Shown: in pieces, positions 41,861 to 50,593 of the stretch
Layout of the letters: the number at the start of each line of letters is the position of its first letter
Position numbering within the stretch: position 1 is the first letter of the stretch
NCBI RefSeq assembly: GCF_034497705.1
Contig: NZ_JAXRUV010000011.1
Span: forward strand, 1 to 64,000
Direction of reading: 5' to 3'
Length of the DNA stretch: 64,000 nucleotides
Source of the DNA: Marinococcus luteus_A
Lineage (GTDB): Bacteria; Bacillota; Bacilli; Bacillales; Marinococcaceae
The notes under the pieces: generated by a model
Seen by the model: the letters and a program-made list of their open reading frames with translations, nothing else
Told to the model about the DNA's origin: nothing
The model's database searches: none
Position numbers and translations under genes: made by a program

Positions 41861-43141
41861 ATGGGGATTAATACGGCGAGGCTCACGAGACACGTGCACG
41901 AACTTGCAGAGATTGGACGGATTGGGGAAACGGGCGTGCGAAGGCTGGCCCATTCGAAAAAGGATCAGGAGGGGATGGCCCTCGTAGAGTCCTGGATGAA
42001 AGAAGCGGGACTTGCGACGAGAAGTGATGAAGTGGGAAATCTGATCGGACGGCTGGAAGGACAGGACCCTTCCCTGCCAATCTTTATGCTCGGCTCACAT
42101 ATAGACAGCCAGCCCTATGGCGGCCGCTTTGACGGAGCCATAGGGGTGCTCGGTGCCCTGGAATCGGTCCAGACACTGGTTGAAGAAGGTTATACATTTG
42201 AAGGCCCCATTGAAGTGATCGCCTTCAGTGATGAAGAAGGCTCCCGGTTTAACAAAGGGATTTTTGGCTCCCGCGGGTTGATCGGTGAACTTGAAGAAGG
42301 CGAGCTTGAACGTGAAGATGAAGACGGAATCACAAGACGGCAGGCTCTTGAAGAAATGGGACTCGATCCGGAAAAGGTGCACCTGGCTGCCTATGATCCT
42401 GAGCAGCTTTTCGCATTTCTGGAGATGCATATTGAACAGGGACCGGTGCTTGAAGATAAAGGAGCAGCGGTGGGTATTGTAACCGGGATCTCGGGCCCGC
42501 TCTGGCTCACGGTCACCTATAAAGGATTCGCGGGACATGCGGGCTCTGTGCCGATGCACCTCCGGCGGGACGCCCTGCTTGGTGCCAACGAAGCGGCGGT
42601 GGCGCTGAATGACATTGTGGGAAAGCGACAGCCGGCCCCAACGATCGGCACGGTCGGGAATATAAAAGTATTTCCCAACTCCAGGAACATCATTCCCGAA
42701 GAAGTAAAGTTTACGATCGATCTTCGTGATATTGACCTTGAGCGGCGAAATGAGTGTGAGCGCGAATTGCGTGTGGAGCTTGAAGCTATTGCTGCCAGGC
42801 ACGGCCTGGAGATTGACATTCAGGAGGATACGAACAGTGACCCAAGATACTGCGCAGACTGGATCCAGAGCATCATGAAAGAGCAGGCCGGGCATTTAAA
42901 GATGGAAGCGCCGAAGCTGATGAGCGGCCCGTTTCATGATGCGATGCCGATATCAAAGGTGTGCGATTACGGCATGATTTTTGTGCGATGCAAGGACGGC
43001 ATCAGCCACAATCCGCTTGAGTACAGCACAGATGAAGATATTATCGAAGGTACGAAGCTTTACTATGAAACAGTGAAGCAGATTGCTGGAAACATGAAGG
43101 ATTATCAGATGAAGCATGCAGCGAATAAAATCAACAGCTGA
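41861..43141 (+). CDS. M20 family N-carbamoyl amino acid / allantoate amidohydrolase
   Basis: A 426-residue zinc hydrolase of the allantoate amidohydrolase/beta-ureidopropionase group. Metal ligands lie in MLGSHIDSQPYGGRFDGAIGVL (about 76-97), EEGSRFNKGIFGSR (about 127-140), EMHIEQGPVLE (about 190) and the final HNPLEYS. The dimerisation domain has GFAGHAGSVPMHLRRDALLGANE. It could hydrolyse N-carbamoyl-beta-alanine in parallel with the nitrilase-type enzyme, or act on other N-carbamoyl acids or allantoate. ATG follows GGAAGGGGATGAATCG. It ends at a strong terminator. Confidence 0.87.
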   Translation: MGINTARLTRHVHELAEIGRIGETGVRRLAHSKKDQEGMALVESWMKEAGLATRSDEVGNLIGRLEGQDPSLPIFMLGSHIDSQPYGGRFDGAIGVLGALESVQTLVEEGYTFEGPIEVIAFSDEEGSRFNKGIFGSRGLIGELEEGELEREDEDGITRRQALEEMGLDPEKVHLAAYDPEQLFAFLEMHIEQGPVLEDKGAAVGIVTGISGPLWLTVTYKGFAGHAGSVPMHLRRDALLGANEAAVALNDIVGKRQPAPTIGTVGNIKVFPNSRNIIPEEVKFTIDLRDIDLERRNECERELRVELEAIAARHGLEIDIQEDTNSDPRYCADWIQSIMKEQAGHLKMEAPKLMSGPFHDAMPISKVCDYGMIFVRCKDGISHNPLEYSTDEDIIEGTKLYYETVKQIAGNMKDYQMKHAANKINS

Positions 43142-43144
43142 CGC

Positions 43145-43171
43145 AAAAAACCCGGGAAGCCCGGGTTTTTT
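43145..43171 (+). terminator. Terminator of the M20 hydrolase gene
   Basis: AAAAAACCCGGG and CCCGGGTTTTTT pair exactly around AAG, just after the stop codon. Confidence 0.75.
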
Positions 43172-43175
43172 ATTA

Positions 43176-43433
43176 TGCGTAGACTGGCCGTATATTACGG
43201 AAGTACTGGGAGTGAAGGGTGCGATGTTTCATCTGAGGCACTGGAATGCTTCAGTTTCCCATGCGCGCTTCCGGCAAGTATTCAGGACGCTGTTTCATCT
43301 GGTGGAAAGCGGGCAGCCCGTGGTGCCACGCGCCAGGCATACATATCCGCTCGTTCAGGTACGACAGGCGTTACAGGACTATGAGAGCGGAAGATTCGGC
43401 GGTGGCGAAAAAATAATGCTCGGGAAGCCGTGA
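43176..43433 (+). pseudogene. C-terminal remnant of an MDR-type dehydrogenase
   Basis: Only about 80 codons remain. They read FRTLFHLVESGQPVVP, then TYPLVQVRQALQDYESGR and EKIMLG, the typical end of zinc-binding or quinone-reductase MDR proteins, where the last strand closes the NAD domain. There is no N-terminal part upstream, where the hydrolase terminator sits, and no ribosome site. I take it as a decayed gene of which only the 3' end survives. Confidence 0.55.
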
Positions 43434-43508
43434 CTGCCTGCTCTATACAAGAGGGGCTGTGCCGATTTATAATAAACATACTCAATCCAACAGAAACGGT
43501 GAGAACTT

Positions 43509-45734
43509 ATGCGGGAATTTTCTTTTTATTCGACTCCCTTCGGTGTAAGCGGAGAGGAAGTACCATATGCAGCAATCGCTAAAGCTACCACAAGCAGGGA
43601 GCTCGTGTCGGATCAGGAATCCGATGCCTTTTATTTTCGTTCGCTTGAAGCGGACGGTATTTTTTTGAACGAAGCCCAGATTGAGGCCGTACGCTTTGGC
43701 AGCGGACCGCTGCTTGCGCTTGCGGGTGCCGGGTCAGGGAAAACGTCGGTGCTCGTCTGCCGGGCCGGCTATTTAATGGCGGTCAAGCAGGTGCCGGCAG
43801 AATCCGTTCTGCTGATCACATTCACGAAAAAAGCAGCGGAGGAAATGAAAACGAGAGTGATGAACCTGCCGGGTGTCGGGGAAACGGCCAGCAATCTGCA
43901 GGTGCGCACGTTCCACGCCTTTTTCCTGCTTCTGCTCCGGCGCCACGGCATCCGACAGGAAATTGTTTCAAGCGAGCGGAAAAAGCAGCTGGCCGTGAAG
44001 CTTTTGATGAAGGATATGGGTCTTGAAGACGTCTATCAGCCCGAGGCGGTCTTATCCTTTCTTTCTTATCATAAAATGAATGATACCGCCGTCGCGGATC
44101 TGCCAGAAAAAGAAACAAGCCAGAAGCAGTTAAAACGTATCTGCCAGGCGTATGAAGACTGGAAGCTCGAGCGCAATTATATTGATTTTGACGATATTTT
44201 AATGAAAGCTAAAGCATTGATGGACGAGGACCCGGCTTTTCTGCAGCAGCTGCAGGGCCGGTTTGAATACGTCATGGTTGATGAATTCCAGGATACCAAC
44301 TATCTTCAGTACATGCTCGTGCAGATGATTGTAGAAAAGCACCGCAATTTGTTTGTGGTGGGTGATGACGACCAGACGATTTACTCGTTTAACGGGGCCC
44401 GTCACGAATTCATTCTGGAGTTTGACCAGAAGTATCCAGAAGCAAAGACGATTGTGCTCGACGTCAACTACCGTTCCCATAAAGCCATCGCCGGTCTCGG
44501 AAACGAAGTGGTGCGCCACAACAAGCAGCGAAAAACGAAAACCCTCCAGGTGATGAATGCGGAAGCCTCGTCCCCGTTTTATTTTCGTGCCGCGTCCACC
44601 GACGAGGAAGCGGAGCAGGTGGTGGCAGATATGAAACGTGCTGTGGCAGAGGGAGAATGCGAATGGCGTGATATGGCTGTACTGCACCGGACGATCAGTG
44701 TGAGCCGTGCCATCTTTGAACAGCTGACCGCCCAGGACGTGCCGTTTGTGCACCATTCCCTCGGCAATCAGATGTTTTACGAACAGTGGCCGGTAAAAGC
44801 CATGATGGACTATCTGCGGCTGAGCCTGAATCCGACGCTGGTGGAGGCGATGCCCGAGGTCGTACCGACTTTATTCATCTCCCGGGAACGCGGCATGCGG
44901 CATATTAAAGAGCAGGAAGTATTTTCACCCCGCAGCGAGCCGCTGCTTCATTTAACAGACATGCCGGGCATCCGCCCGTTTCAGCGTAAAAAGGTGGAGG
45001 AGCGGCAGAGCATGATTCAGAAGCTGAAGGAAAAACGCCCGGAAACGGCCATCCGCCAAATGCGGCGCCAGTTTTACGACGGCTACCTGGAGGCGGATGA
45101 GCAGCAGGTAAGCATGAAAAAAGAAACGCTAAAGGAAACTCTTGATGAACTGGAATCCTCGGCCAAACGGTTTGAGAGTGTGTCGTCCTTTGTATATTTT
45201 GTTGACGACATGCTCCGGACGTTCCGCGAGATGAAGGAACGCGAGAAGGACCCTGACGCGAACCACGTGTCGCTGATGACGATTCACCGGGCCAAAGGCA
45301 TGGAGTTTCCGGTTGTCTATGTAATCGGCGCATCGGAAACGATTATGCCGCACGACTCTGCGTTAAAGGCTGACCGGATGAAGGACCTTTTATACGGAGA
45401 GAAGGCAGAAAATAAGCAGACACAGGCGCTTGAGGAAGAGCGGCGGCTCGCATATGTAGCGATTACGCGGGCGAAGCAAAAGCTGTGCATCAGCTCGCCG
45501 GCGTTTTACCGCGGCAAGGAGGTGGAAGTGTCACGCTTTCTGCTCGAAGCCTTTCCGGGGGAAACACATACCGGGGAAAAGCAGGAAACGGAAACCATCG
45601 AGGCGCTTGTCTGTGAAGAAGCGATGTGCCCGGCCTGGATACGTCTGTCCGAAGCGCCTGATACCACTGAAAAAGAATGCCCGATGTGTAAAGGGAAAAT
45701 GGTGCCCGGCACCAAACAGGTCATTAAAAAGTAA
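43509..45734 (+). CDS. yjcD: UvrD/PcrA-like DNA helicase, YjcD type
   Basis: A 741-residue superfamily 1A helicase. Motif I is ALAGAGSGKTSVL (about 75-87), Ia LLITFTKKAAEEM, II MVDEFQDTN, III VGDDDQTIYSFNGARHEFI, IV VNYRSHKAIA, V VSLMTIHRAKGMEFPVVYV and VI RRLAYVAITRAKQKL. The C-terminus has a CPAW...CPMC pair that could bind zinc. An N-terminal stretch of about 50 residues precedes the helicase core, as in B. subtilis YjcD. ATG follows GAAACGGTGAGAACTT, a weak site. DNA repair or recombination is the likely role. Confidence 0.88.
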   Translation: MREFSFYSTPFGVSGEEVPYAAIAKATTSRELVSDQESDAFYFRSLEADGIFLNEAQIEAVRFGSGPLLALAGAGSGKTSVLVCRAGYLMAVKQVPAESVLLITFTKKAAEEMKTRVMNLPGVGETASNLQVRTFHAFFLLLLRRHGIRQEIVSSERKKQLAVKLLMKDMGLEDVYQPEAVLSFLSYHKMNDTAVADLPEKETSQKQLKRICQAYEDWKLERNYIDFDDILMKAKALMDEDPAFLQQLQGRFEYVMVDEFQDTNYLQYMLVQMIVEKHRNLFVVGDDDQTIYSFNGARHEFILEFDQKYPEAKTIVLDVNYRSHKAIAGLGNEVVRHNKQRKTKTLQVMNAEASSPFYFRAASTDEEAEQVVADMKRAVAEGECEWRDMAVLHRTISVSRAIFEQLTAQDVPFVHHSLGNQMFYEQWPVKAMMDYLRLSLNPTLVEAMPEVVPTLFISRERGMRHIKEQEVFSPRSEPLLHLTDMPGIRPFQRKKVEERQSMIQKLKEKRPETAIRQMRRQFYDGYLEADEQQVSMKKETLKETLDELESSAKRFESVSSFVYFVDDMLRTFREMKEREKDPDANHVSLMTIHRAKGMEFPVVYVIGASETIMPHDSALKADRMKDLLYGEKAENKQTQALEEERRLAYVAITRAKQKLCISSPAFYRGKEVEVSRFLLEAFPGETHTGEKQETETIEALVCEEAMCPAWIRLSEAPDTTEKECPMCKGKMVPGTKQVIKK

Positions 45735-45760
45735 CGCCTGCAGCTGCCTCAGCGAAATAG

Positions 45761-45789
45761 TTGAATAATCACGTGGTGCAGGCTACGAT
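45761..45789 (+). promoter_or_regulatory. Sigma-A promoter of the aldehyde dehydrogenase gene
   Basis: TTGAAT (45761-45766), 17 bases and TACGAT (45784-45789) lie 40 bases upstream of the start. Confidence 0.5.
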
Positions 45790-45828
45790 GAATTGAAAGA
45801 TAAAAATGTTTCTAAGGGGGAGTCAGCA

Positions 45829-47307
45829 ATGGCAGACGAATCAGTAACATTATATGCATGGATTAATGGAAAACGAGTGGACGCCGATGAATATATGGAA
45901 CGGGAAAATCCGGCCGATCCGCAAAAAATCGTGGCCTACGTGCCGAAAACGACGACTGAACAGGCAGCTCAGGCTATCGAAGCAGCCCGTGCTGCTTTTC
46001 CTACGTGGAAGGAAGTAGCGGTGGAAGAGCGGATCGAGCGGATGGAACGGGCCATTCAAGCACTGAAGGACCGTACGCCGGAGCTTGCTGAAACGCTCGC
46101 AGAGGAACACGGCAAGCCGGTTTACGACGCAGAGGGTGAAATGGCAGTTTCGATCATGTGGATGGAGTACGCCTGCCAGACGGTTAAAGAAACAATCGCC
46201 GATCAAGTGGACGAAGGCGAGGGCGGCAAAACAATCGTCCGTCAGGAACCGATAGGCGTAGTGTCTGCCATCAGTCCGTGGAACTACCCGATTGCGCTTT
46301 CTACAATCAAGATTGCTCCGGCGATTCTGACCGGAAATACAGTCGTCTCAAAGCCGAGCCCGTTTGCTCCGCATGCGGTCAGTCTGGTGGTTGAAATGAT
46401 TGCCAAAGAATTCCCGGACGGCGTGCTGAATCTTGTCCACGGTGAAGCTGAGGTCGGCGTGGAGCTTACCTCCAATAAACATGTGGATAAAATTGCTTTC
46501 ACCGGAGGTACGGAAACAGCTAAGAAAATTATGAAGTCGGCCGCGGATACAATCAAGGATATGACGCTTGAGCTCGGGGGCAACGATGCTGCCGTAGTGC
46601 TGCCGGACTTTGACGTAAACGATGAGCGCGCGATGCGCCGCATGGTTATCTCCAACTTCCTGACCGCCGGCCAGATATGTATGATCGCCAAACGCATCTA
46701 TGTACCGCGCACTCTGTACAATGAGTTTGTGGAAAAGTATCAGGATGCAGCCAATAAATGGGTGAAAATCGGCAGTCCTTTTGATGAACAGGTCACGACC
46801 GGACCGCTCAACAACAAGCAGCAGTTGGATTTTGTGAAAGGCCTTGTGGATAATGCGGCTGAAAAAGGCGCGGATGTTATCCCGCTTGGCCACATTGTGG
46901 ATAACGAGCTGTTTGAACAGGGGTACTTCCTGCAGCCGACCCTGGTGCTCGGCGCGGACCAGCAGGATGAAATTGTGAAGGAGGAACAGTTTGGCCCGAC
47001 CGTTCCGATCGTACCGTACGATACGGTGGATGAAGCGGTGGAAATGGCGAACGACAGCATTTACGGCCTCACAAGCTCGGTATGGGGAGAAGAGGACCAT
47101 GCCATCGAAGTAGCAGCCCGTATTGAAGCAGGCACTACGATGGTCAATACCGCTGCTGTGCAGGGACTCGATGTCCGCTATCCATTCGGCGGAGTCAAGC
47201 AGTCCGGCATCGGCCGTGAATACGGAAAAGAAGGCCTTCTCGGCTACGTAACCCCTCACGTCATCAATGTACCGAAAATGCGGGATCTGCCGTATATTCC
47301 CGAATAA
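45829..47307 (+). CDS. NAD(P)-dependent aldehyde dehydrogenase
   Basis: A 492-residue aldehyde dehydrogenase. Oxyanion Asn152 in SPWNYP, cofactor Lys175 in VVSKPSPFAP, general base Glu248 in LELGG and catalytic Cys284 in AGQICMIAKR are present. The pattern is closest to succinate-semialdehyde and related dehydrogenases. It could oxidise the semialdehyde made by the pyrimidine-pathway aminotransferase, but it is 4 kb away with its own promoter, so that link is inference. ATG 45829 follows AAGGGGGAGTCAGCA; the earlier ATG 45793 has no ribosome site. Confidence 0.88.
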   Translation: MADESVTLYAWINGKRVDADEYMERENPADPQKIVAYVPKTTTEQAAQAIEAARAAFPTWKEVAVEERIERMERAIQALKDRTPELAETLAEEHGKPVYDAEGEMAVSIMWMEYACQTVKETIADQVDEGEGGKTIVRQEPIGVVSAISPWNYPIALSTIKIAPAILTGNTVVSKPSPFAPHAVSLVVEMIAKEFPDGVLNLVHGEAEVGVELTSNKHVDKIAFTGGTETAKKIMKSAADTIKDMTLELGGNDAAVVLPDFDVNDERAMRRMVISNFLTAGQICMIAKRIYVPRTLYNEFVEKYQDAANKWVKIGSPFDEQVTTGPLNNKQQLDFVKGLVDNAAEKGADVIPLGHIVDNELFEQGYFLQPTLVLGADQQDEIVKEEQFGPTVPIVPYDTVDEAVEMANDSIYGLTSSVWGEEDHAIEVAARIEAGTTMVNTAAVQGLDVRYPFGGVKQSGIGREYGKEGLLGYVTPHVINVPKMRDLPYIPE

Positions 47308-47320
47308 TGAAATCAATCAG

Positions 47321-47352
47321 CTGTCCTGGACGCTTCCAGGGCAGTTTTTTTA
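47321..47352 (+). terminator. Terminator of the aldehyde dehydrogenase gene
   Basis: CTGTCCTGG pairs with CCAGGGCAG (one G-T) and is followed by seven T. Confidence 0.7.
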
Positions 47353-47398
47353 TGCTAAAGTTTGAGTAAAGCAAAGTGTTTTGAAAAGGAGTGAGTCG

Positions 47399-47926
47399 AT
47401 GAGAACTATACAGATCGTGCCGTGGCAAAAGGAGTGGCAGCACTATTTTTACCATGAACAAAAGCTGCTGGAGCTTGAAGCCGCCGGACCAGAAGATCAT
47501 ATTTATCATATAGGAAGCACGAGTGTTCCGGGCCTTGCGGCAAAGCCAATCATCGATATTCTGATCGAAACGCCGGAGCTTTCTATCTGGTCCGAAGACC
47601 GGCTTGAAGGACTCGGATACACCGGAAAAGGAGAGCACGGCGTTGAGGGAAGGGCTTTTTATTATAAAGGCGAATCTATCCGCCGTTTTCACCTGCACGT
47701 GTTTGAAAAAGAAAGCGAAGGGAGCGGGCGGCATCTTGCCTTCCGTGATTATTTACGCTCTTTTCCGGCAAAGGCGAAGGAATATGAAATCATTAAAAAA
47801 CAGGCTGCAGCGAGGCACCCGCACAGCCCGTCTGGATATATGGATGAAAAGCATGCCGTCGTGCAGAAGCTCGAACAGGAGGCTCTCTTCTGGAAACGAA
47901 CAGAAGGAAAAACTGACGGTTTTTAA
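47399..47926 (+). CDS. GrpB family protein
   Basis: A 175-residue member of the GrpB (UPF0157) family, which has a nucleotidyltransferase-like fold. The signature HIYHIGSTSVPGLAAKPIIDILIETPEL is at about 36-63, with RFHLHVFEKES and the later LAFRDYLRSFPAKAKEYEIIKKQAA. The biochemical role is not established. ATG 47399 follows AAAAGGAGTGAGTCG. It is monocistronic and convergent with a flavin monooxygenase gene. Confidence 0.85.
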   Translation: MRTIQIVPWQKEWQHYFYHEQKLLELEAAGPEDHIYHIGSTSVPGLAAKPIIDILIETPELSIWSEDRLEGLGYTGKGEHGVEGRAFYYKGESIRRFHLHVFEKESEGSGRHLAFRDYLRSFPAKAKEYEIIKKQAAARHPHSPSGYMDEKHAVVQKLEQEALFWKRTEGKTDGF

Positions 47927-48120
47927 CGACTAACAAAACCGTCCACAGACATATACACAATGGAGATGGTTTCCAGCTGGGATAAGGGAAGCACCTGCTT
48001 CGATTGAAGGTGTTGATGACAGAGAATTTACTAAAATGAAACGCCGGCTTGTGGACAGTTGTTGAATTTTTTCGGAAATTACCCACAGCCGGCTGGAAAA
48101 TGGAGCTTGGATGAAGGAAG

Positions 48121-49731
48121 CTACTGGTATAAAGCGGTGTGGATTTTTCTCATCAATCTTCCGGTACGGACCGGGTGCTCAGCAAAAGCAACGTAGCCGT
48201 CCGGACGTATGAGTACAGCTGAAAATGTTGGCAGCTTCCATTTAACGGCAAGATCGCGCCGGTAATCAAACAGATGGTGGATGTTCGGCCTGGAGGCCCG
48301 GAGTATGCCTTTACGCTGAACAACGAGAATGAGAATGGAAGGACCATACTGCCGGCGCACCTCCTGAATACTTTCATCGAGCTGATGAAGCTCCTGCTCG
48401 TCTTCGATATAAAACAGGCAGGTGAACTGCTGGATGTGCAGAAAATCCATTACATCTGCGTGTTCTCCTTCTTCGGTAAGAACACGTGCCGGAGCAGCCC
48501 GGGCTCCGGCGGGAATCATTCCGCCCTGGTGCTGGAATTTCGCAAACGAAGCCCTGTTCTGATAACTGATGTCAATATTGGCGAGGCGCTGTGTCAGCTT
48601 TCGCTGCAGCGAACTGCTTTTACTCAGCATACTGACAGGGTTCGCCAGTAGGCGTGGGATAAGGGTATGAGAGCGGGTCATCACCTGCATGGCTGTATTT
48701 GTCATACGAATGGTCTTGCGCCCGACCGCGTACCGTTCCTCTTCATACGTATCGAGCAGAGCAGGATCCGAATGGCCGCGCAGGACCCAGGCCAATTTCC
48801 AGCAGAGGTTGACCGCGTCCTGCATGCCGAGGTTCATCCCCTGGCCGCCGAAGGGGCTGTGCAGATGGGCGGCGTCCCCGGCAAGAAACAACCGCTTATC
48901 CCGGTAGGCATCAGCCTGGTGATGGGATGTGCCGAACTGGGACAGCCAGGAGGCGCTGGTCAGACGTACTGGCTGCTGGGTAATACGCTGTACGCTTCTT
49001 TCGAGATCTTCAAGAGGGAGGTCGTCCCGGTGTTCACGGTTCTGTTCGGCATGGTCGATGGTGATGACCCGGTACGTTTCATCACGGAAGGGAAAGAAAG
49101 CAGCTACACCGCGTTCGGTAATAAATGTGGAGATATCGTTGGAAAGCGGAATTCCTTCCACGGTAACGTCCCCTAAAAAGTAGATGGTGTCATGCTTGCC
49201 ACCCGGAAAGGAAACGTTCATGTTCTCACGGACTGTACTGTGAGGGCCGTCACAACCGATCACATAGGAAGCGCGGATTAATTCGTGTCCATTTTCGGTG
49301 GAGCATTCCACCTCCGCGTAGTCCCGGTACTGGGTAATCCGTTTGCAATGGGTGTTCCAATCGATAAATTGGCCAATTTCCCGAAGCTGTTTCTTTAAAA
49401 TATGCTCCGTATCTGACTGCGGCAGCATAAGCATGAAGGGAAAAGGCGTATCGAGCGAAGCGAAGGAGGCCCTGGAAGCACGCTTGCCCTCAGGCTGAAC
49501 AGCTACATCAGTAATGGGGAACCCTTCCTTCAAGAAGGGGCGGAGCGCACCGATCAGGCTGAGCATTTCGAGGGTGCGCGCCTGGAGTCCGAATGCTTTG
49601 GAAAAGGGAGAAATAGAGCTTTTTCTATCTAAAATACGGACGCGGATGCCGAGTGCTCTCAATGTGTTGGCGGCAGTCAAACCTACGGGGCCCGCCCCAA
49701 CAATGCATACATCGGTATTCGTTGTTTTCAT
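48121..49731 (-). CDS. FAD-dependent aromatic monooxygenase (PheA/TfdB/MhpA type)
   Basis: A 536-residue flavoprotein hydroxylase. The FAD loop is VCIVGAGPVGLTAANTLRALGIRVRILDR (about 8-36), the DG motif YVIGCDGPHSTVR (about 155-167) and the second FAD motif LFLAGDAAHLHSPFGGQGMNLGMQDAVNLCWKLAW (about 280-314). The C-terminal thioredoxin-like domain is complete. Substrates of this group are phenols, hydroxyphenylpropionates or polyketides; none is indicated by neighbours. ATG 49731 follows GAAGGGAGCGTGATGAATTC. A palindromic element sits just upstream. Confidence 0.85.
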   Translation of the reverse strand: MKTTNTDVCIVGAGPVGLTAANTLRALGIRVRILDRKSSISPFSKAFGLQARTLEMLSLIGALRPFLKEGFPITDVAVQPEGKRASRASFASLDTPFPFMLMLPQSDTEHILKKQLREIGQFIDWNTHCKRITQYRDYAEVECSTENGHELIRASYVIGCDGPHSTVRENMNVSFPGGKHDTIYFLGDVTVEGIPLSNDISTFITERGVAAFFPFRDETYRVITIDHAEQNREHRDDLPLEDLERSVQRITQQPVRLTSASWLSQFGTSHHQADAYRDKRLFLAGDAAHLHSPFGGQGMNLGMQDAVNLCWKLAWVLRGHSDPALLDTYEEERYAVGRKTIRMTNTAMQVMTRSHTLIPRLLANPVSMLSKSSSLQRKLTQRLANIDISYQNRASFAKFQHQGGMIPAGARAAPARVLTEEGEHADVMDFLHIQQFTCLFYIEDEQELHQLDESIQEVRRQYGPSILILVVQRKGILRASRPNIHHLFDYRRDLAVKWKLPTFSAVLIRPDGYVAFAEHPVRTGRLMRKIHTALYQ

Positions 49732-49745
49732 GAATTCATCACGCT

Positions 49746-49780
49746 CCCTTCGTTATACTTGTAGTATACCCTGCGAAGGG
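49746..49780. promoter_or_regulatory. Nested inverted repeat upstream of the monooxygenase
   Basis: CCCTTCG (49746-49752) with CGAAGGG (49774-49780) encloses TATAC/GTATA (49754-49758/49764-49768). It lies in the promoter region between the divergent monooxygenase and tenA genes and could be an operator. Confidence 0.3.
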
Positions 49781-49893
49781 CTGCCTCATGCACGTGTTGT
49801 CTCCGGGAAGGAACTGTGTTTGAATATGGAAAACTCCTGCTTTCTATTGGGCTCGAATCGGCTTGATTTTTATTGAAGGAAAGGAAGAGGTTA

Positions 49894-50565
49894 ATGTCAT
49901 TCACTCATGATTTAAAGGAAAAACTGCTTCCGGTATGGGAACAGAATCATACGCACCCGTTTGTGGAAGAGCTTGGGCGAGGGACCCTCGATAAAGAAAA
50001 ATTTCGTTATTTCATGGTTCAGGATTATCTTTATCTTGTGCAATATGCGAAGCTGTTTGCGATTGGCGCTGTTAAAGCCGAAGACGTGGAAACGATGGGG
50101 GCTTTTGCAAAGGTGATGGATGCGACCATGAATGAAGAAATGAGTCTGCACCGCCAGTATGCGAAAAAGTTTGGCATCACCGAACAGGAGCTCGAACAGG
50201 CAGAACCGGCCCCGACCACACTTGCGTACACAAGATATATGCTGCACGAAGGGCAGAACGGAGGCCTTGCTGAGCTGCTTGCAGCTGTCCTTCCATGCAT
50301 GTGGAGCTACGCAGAAATCGGGAGAAAGCTCAGTGCGTGGCCGGGAGCCCTGGAGCATGAGCTGTACGGCGAATGGGTGCAGATGTACAGCGATGACGAA
50401 TTTCAGCAGCTGGCGGACTGGGGCATCAGCATGCTCGACCGCCTGGCAGAAAACAAAACCGAGGAAGAAAAAAGAAAAATTGAAAAAATATTTTTAACAA
50501 CTACCCGGTTCGAGTATTTATTCTGGGAAATGGCGTACCGGCTGGAAGGCTGGCCGCAGACATGA
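49894..50565 (+). CDS. tenA: Aminopyrimidine aminohydrolase TenA (thiaminase II)
   Basis: Hydrolyses amino-HMP-type thiamine breakdown products to HMP for thiamine salvage. The 223 residues contain the catalytic Cys135 in VLPCMWSYAEIG, Asp44 in MVQDYLYL, and the Glu/Tyr pair in FEYLFWEMAY near the end, matching B. subtilis TenA positions. ATG 49894 follows GAAAGGAAGAGGTTA; an earlier in-frame start at 49873 lacks a site. No TPP riboswitch or other thiamine gene is in view, so it acts alone here. Confidence 0.9.
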   Translation: MSFTHDLKEKLLPVWEQNHTHPFVEELGRGTLDKEKFRYFMVQDYLYLVQYAKLFAIGAVKAEDVETMGAFAKVMDATMNEEMSLHRQYAKKFGITEQELEQAEPAPTTLAYTRYMLHEGQNGGLAELLAAVLPCMWSYAEIGRKLSAWPGALEHELYGEWVQMYSDDEFQQLADWGISMLDRLAENKTEEEKRKIEKIFLTTTRFEYLFWEMAYRLEGWPQT

Positions 50566-50587
50566 AAAGCCCCCGGGGGACCGGGGG
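50566..50587 (-). terminator. GC-rich terminator of egtD
   Basis: CCCCCGG (50570-50576) and CCGGGGG (50581-50587) pair around GGGA. The T-rich tail CTTTTC is on the minus strand, so it serves egtD; tenA may use it too. Confidence 0.6.
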
Positions 50588-50593
50588 ATTCGC

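Noticed and set aside
46348..47316. 322-codon minus-strand open frame
   Set aside because: It is antisense to the aldehyde dehydrogenase, which has all catalytic residues.
47950..48085. Three DnaA-box-like words (CCGTCCACA, TTGTGGACA, TTACCCACA)
   Set aside because: None matches TTATNCACA exactly, and there is no dnaA, dnaN or AT-rich unwinding region nearby.
49787..49893. TPP riboswitch upstream of tenA
   Set aside because: I looked for the CTGAGA and conserved ACC...GAACCTGA parts and did not find them.
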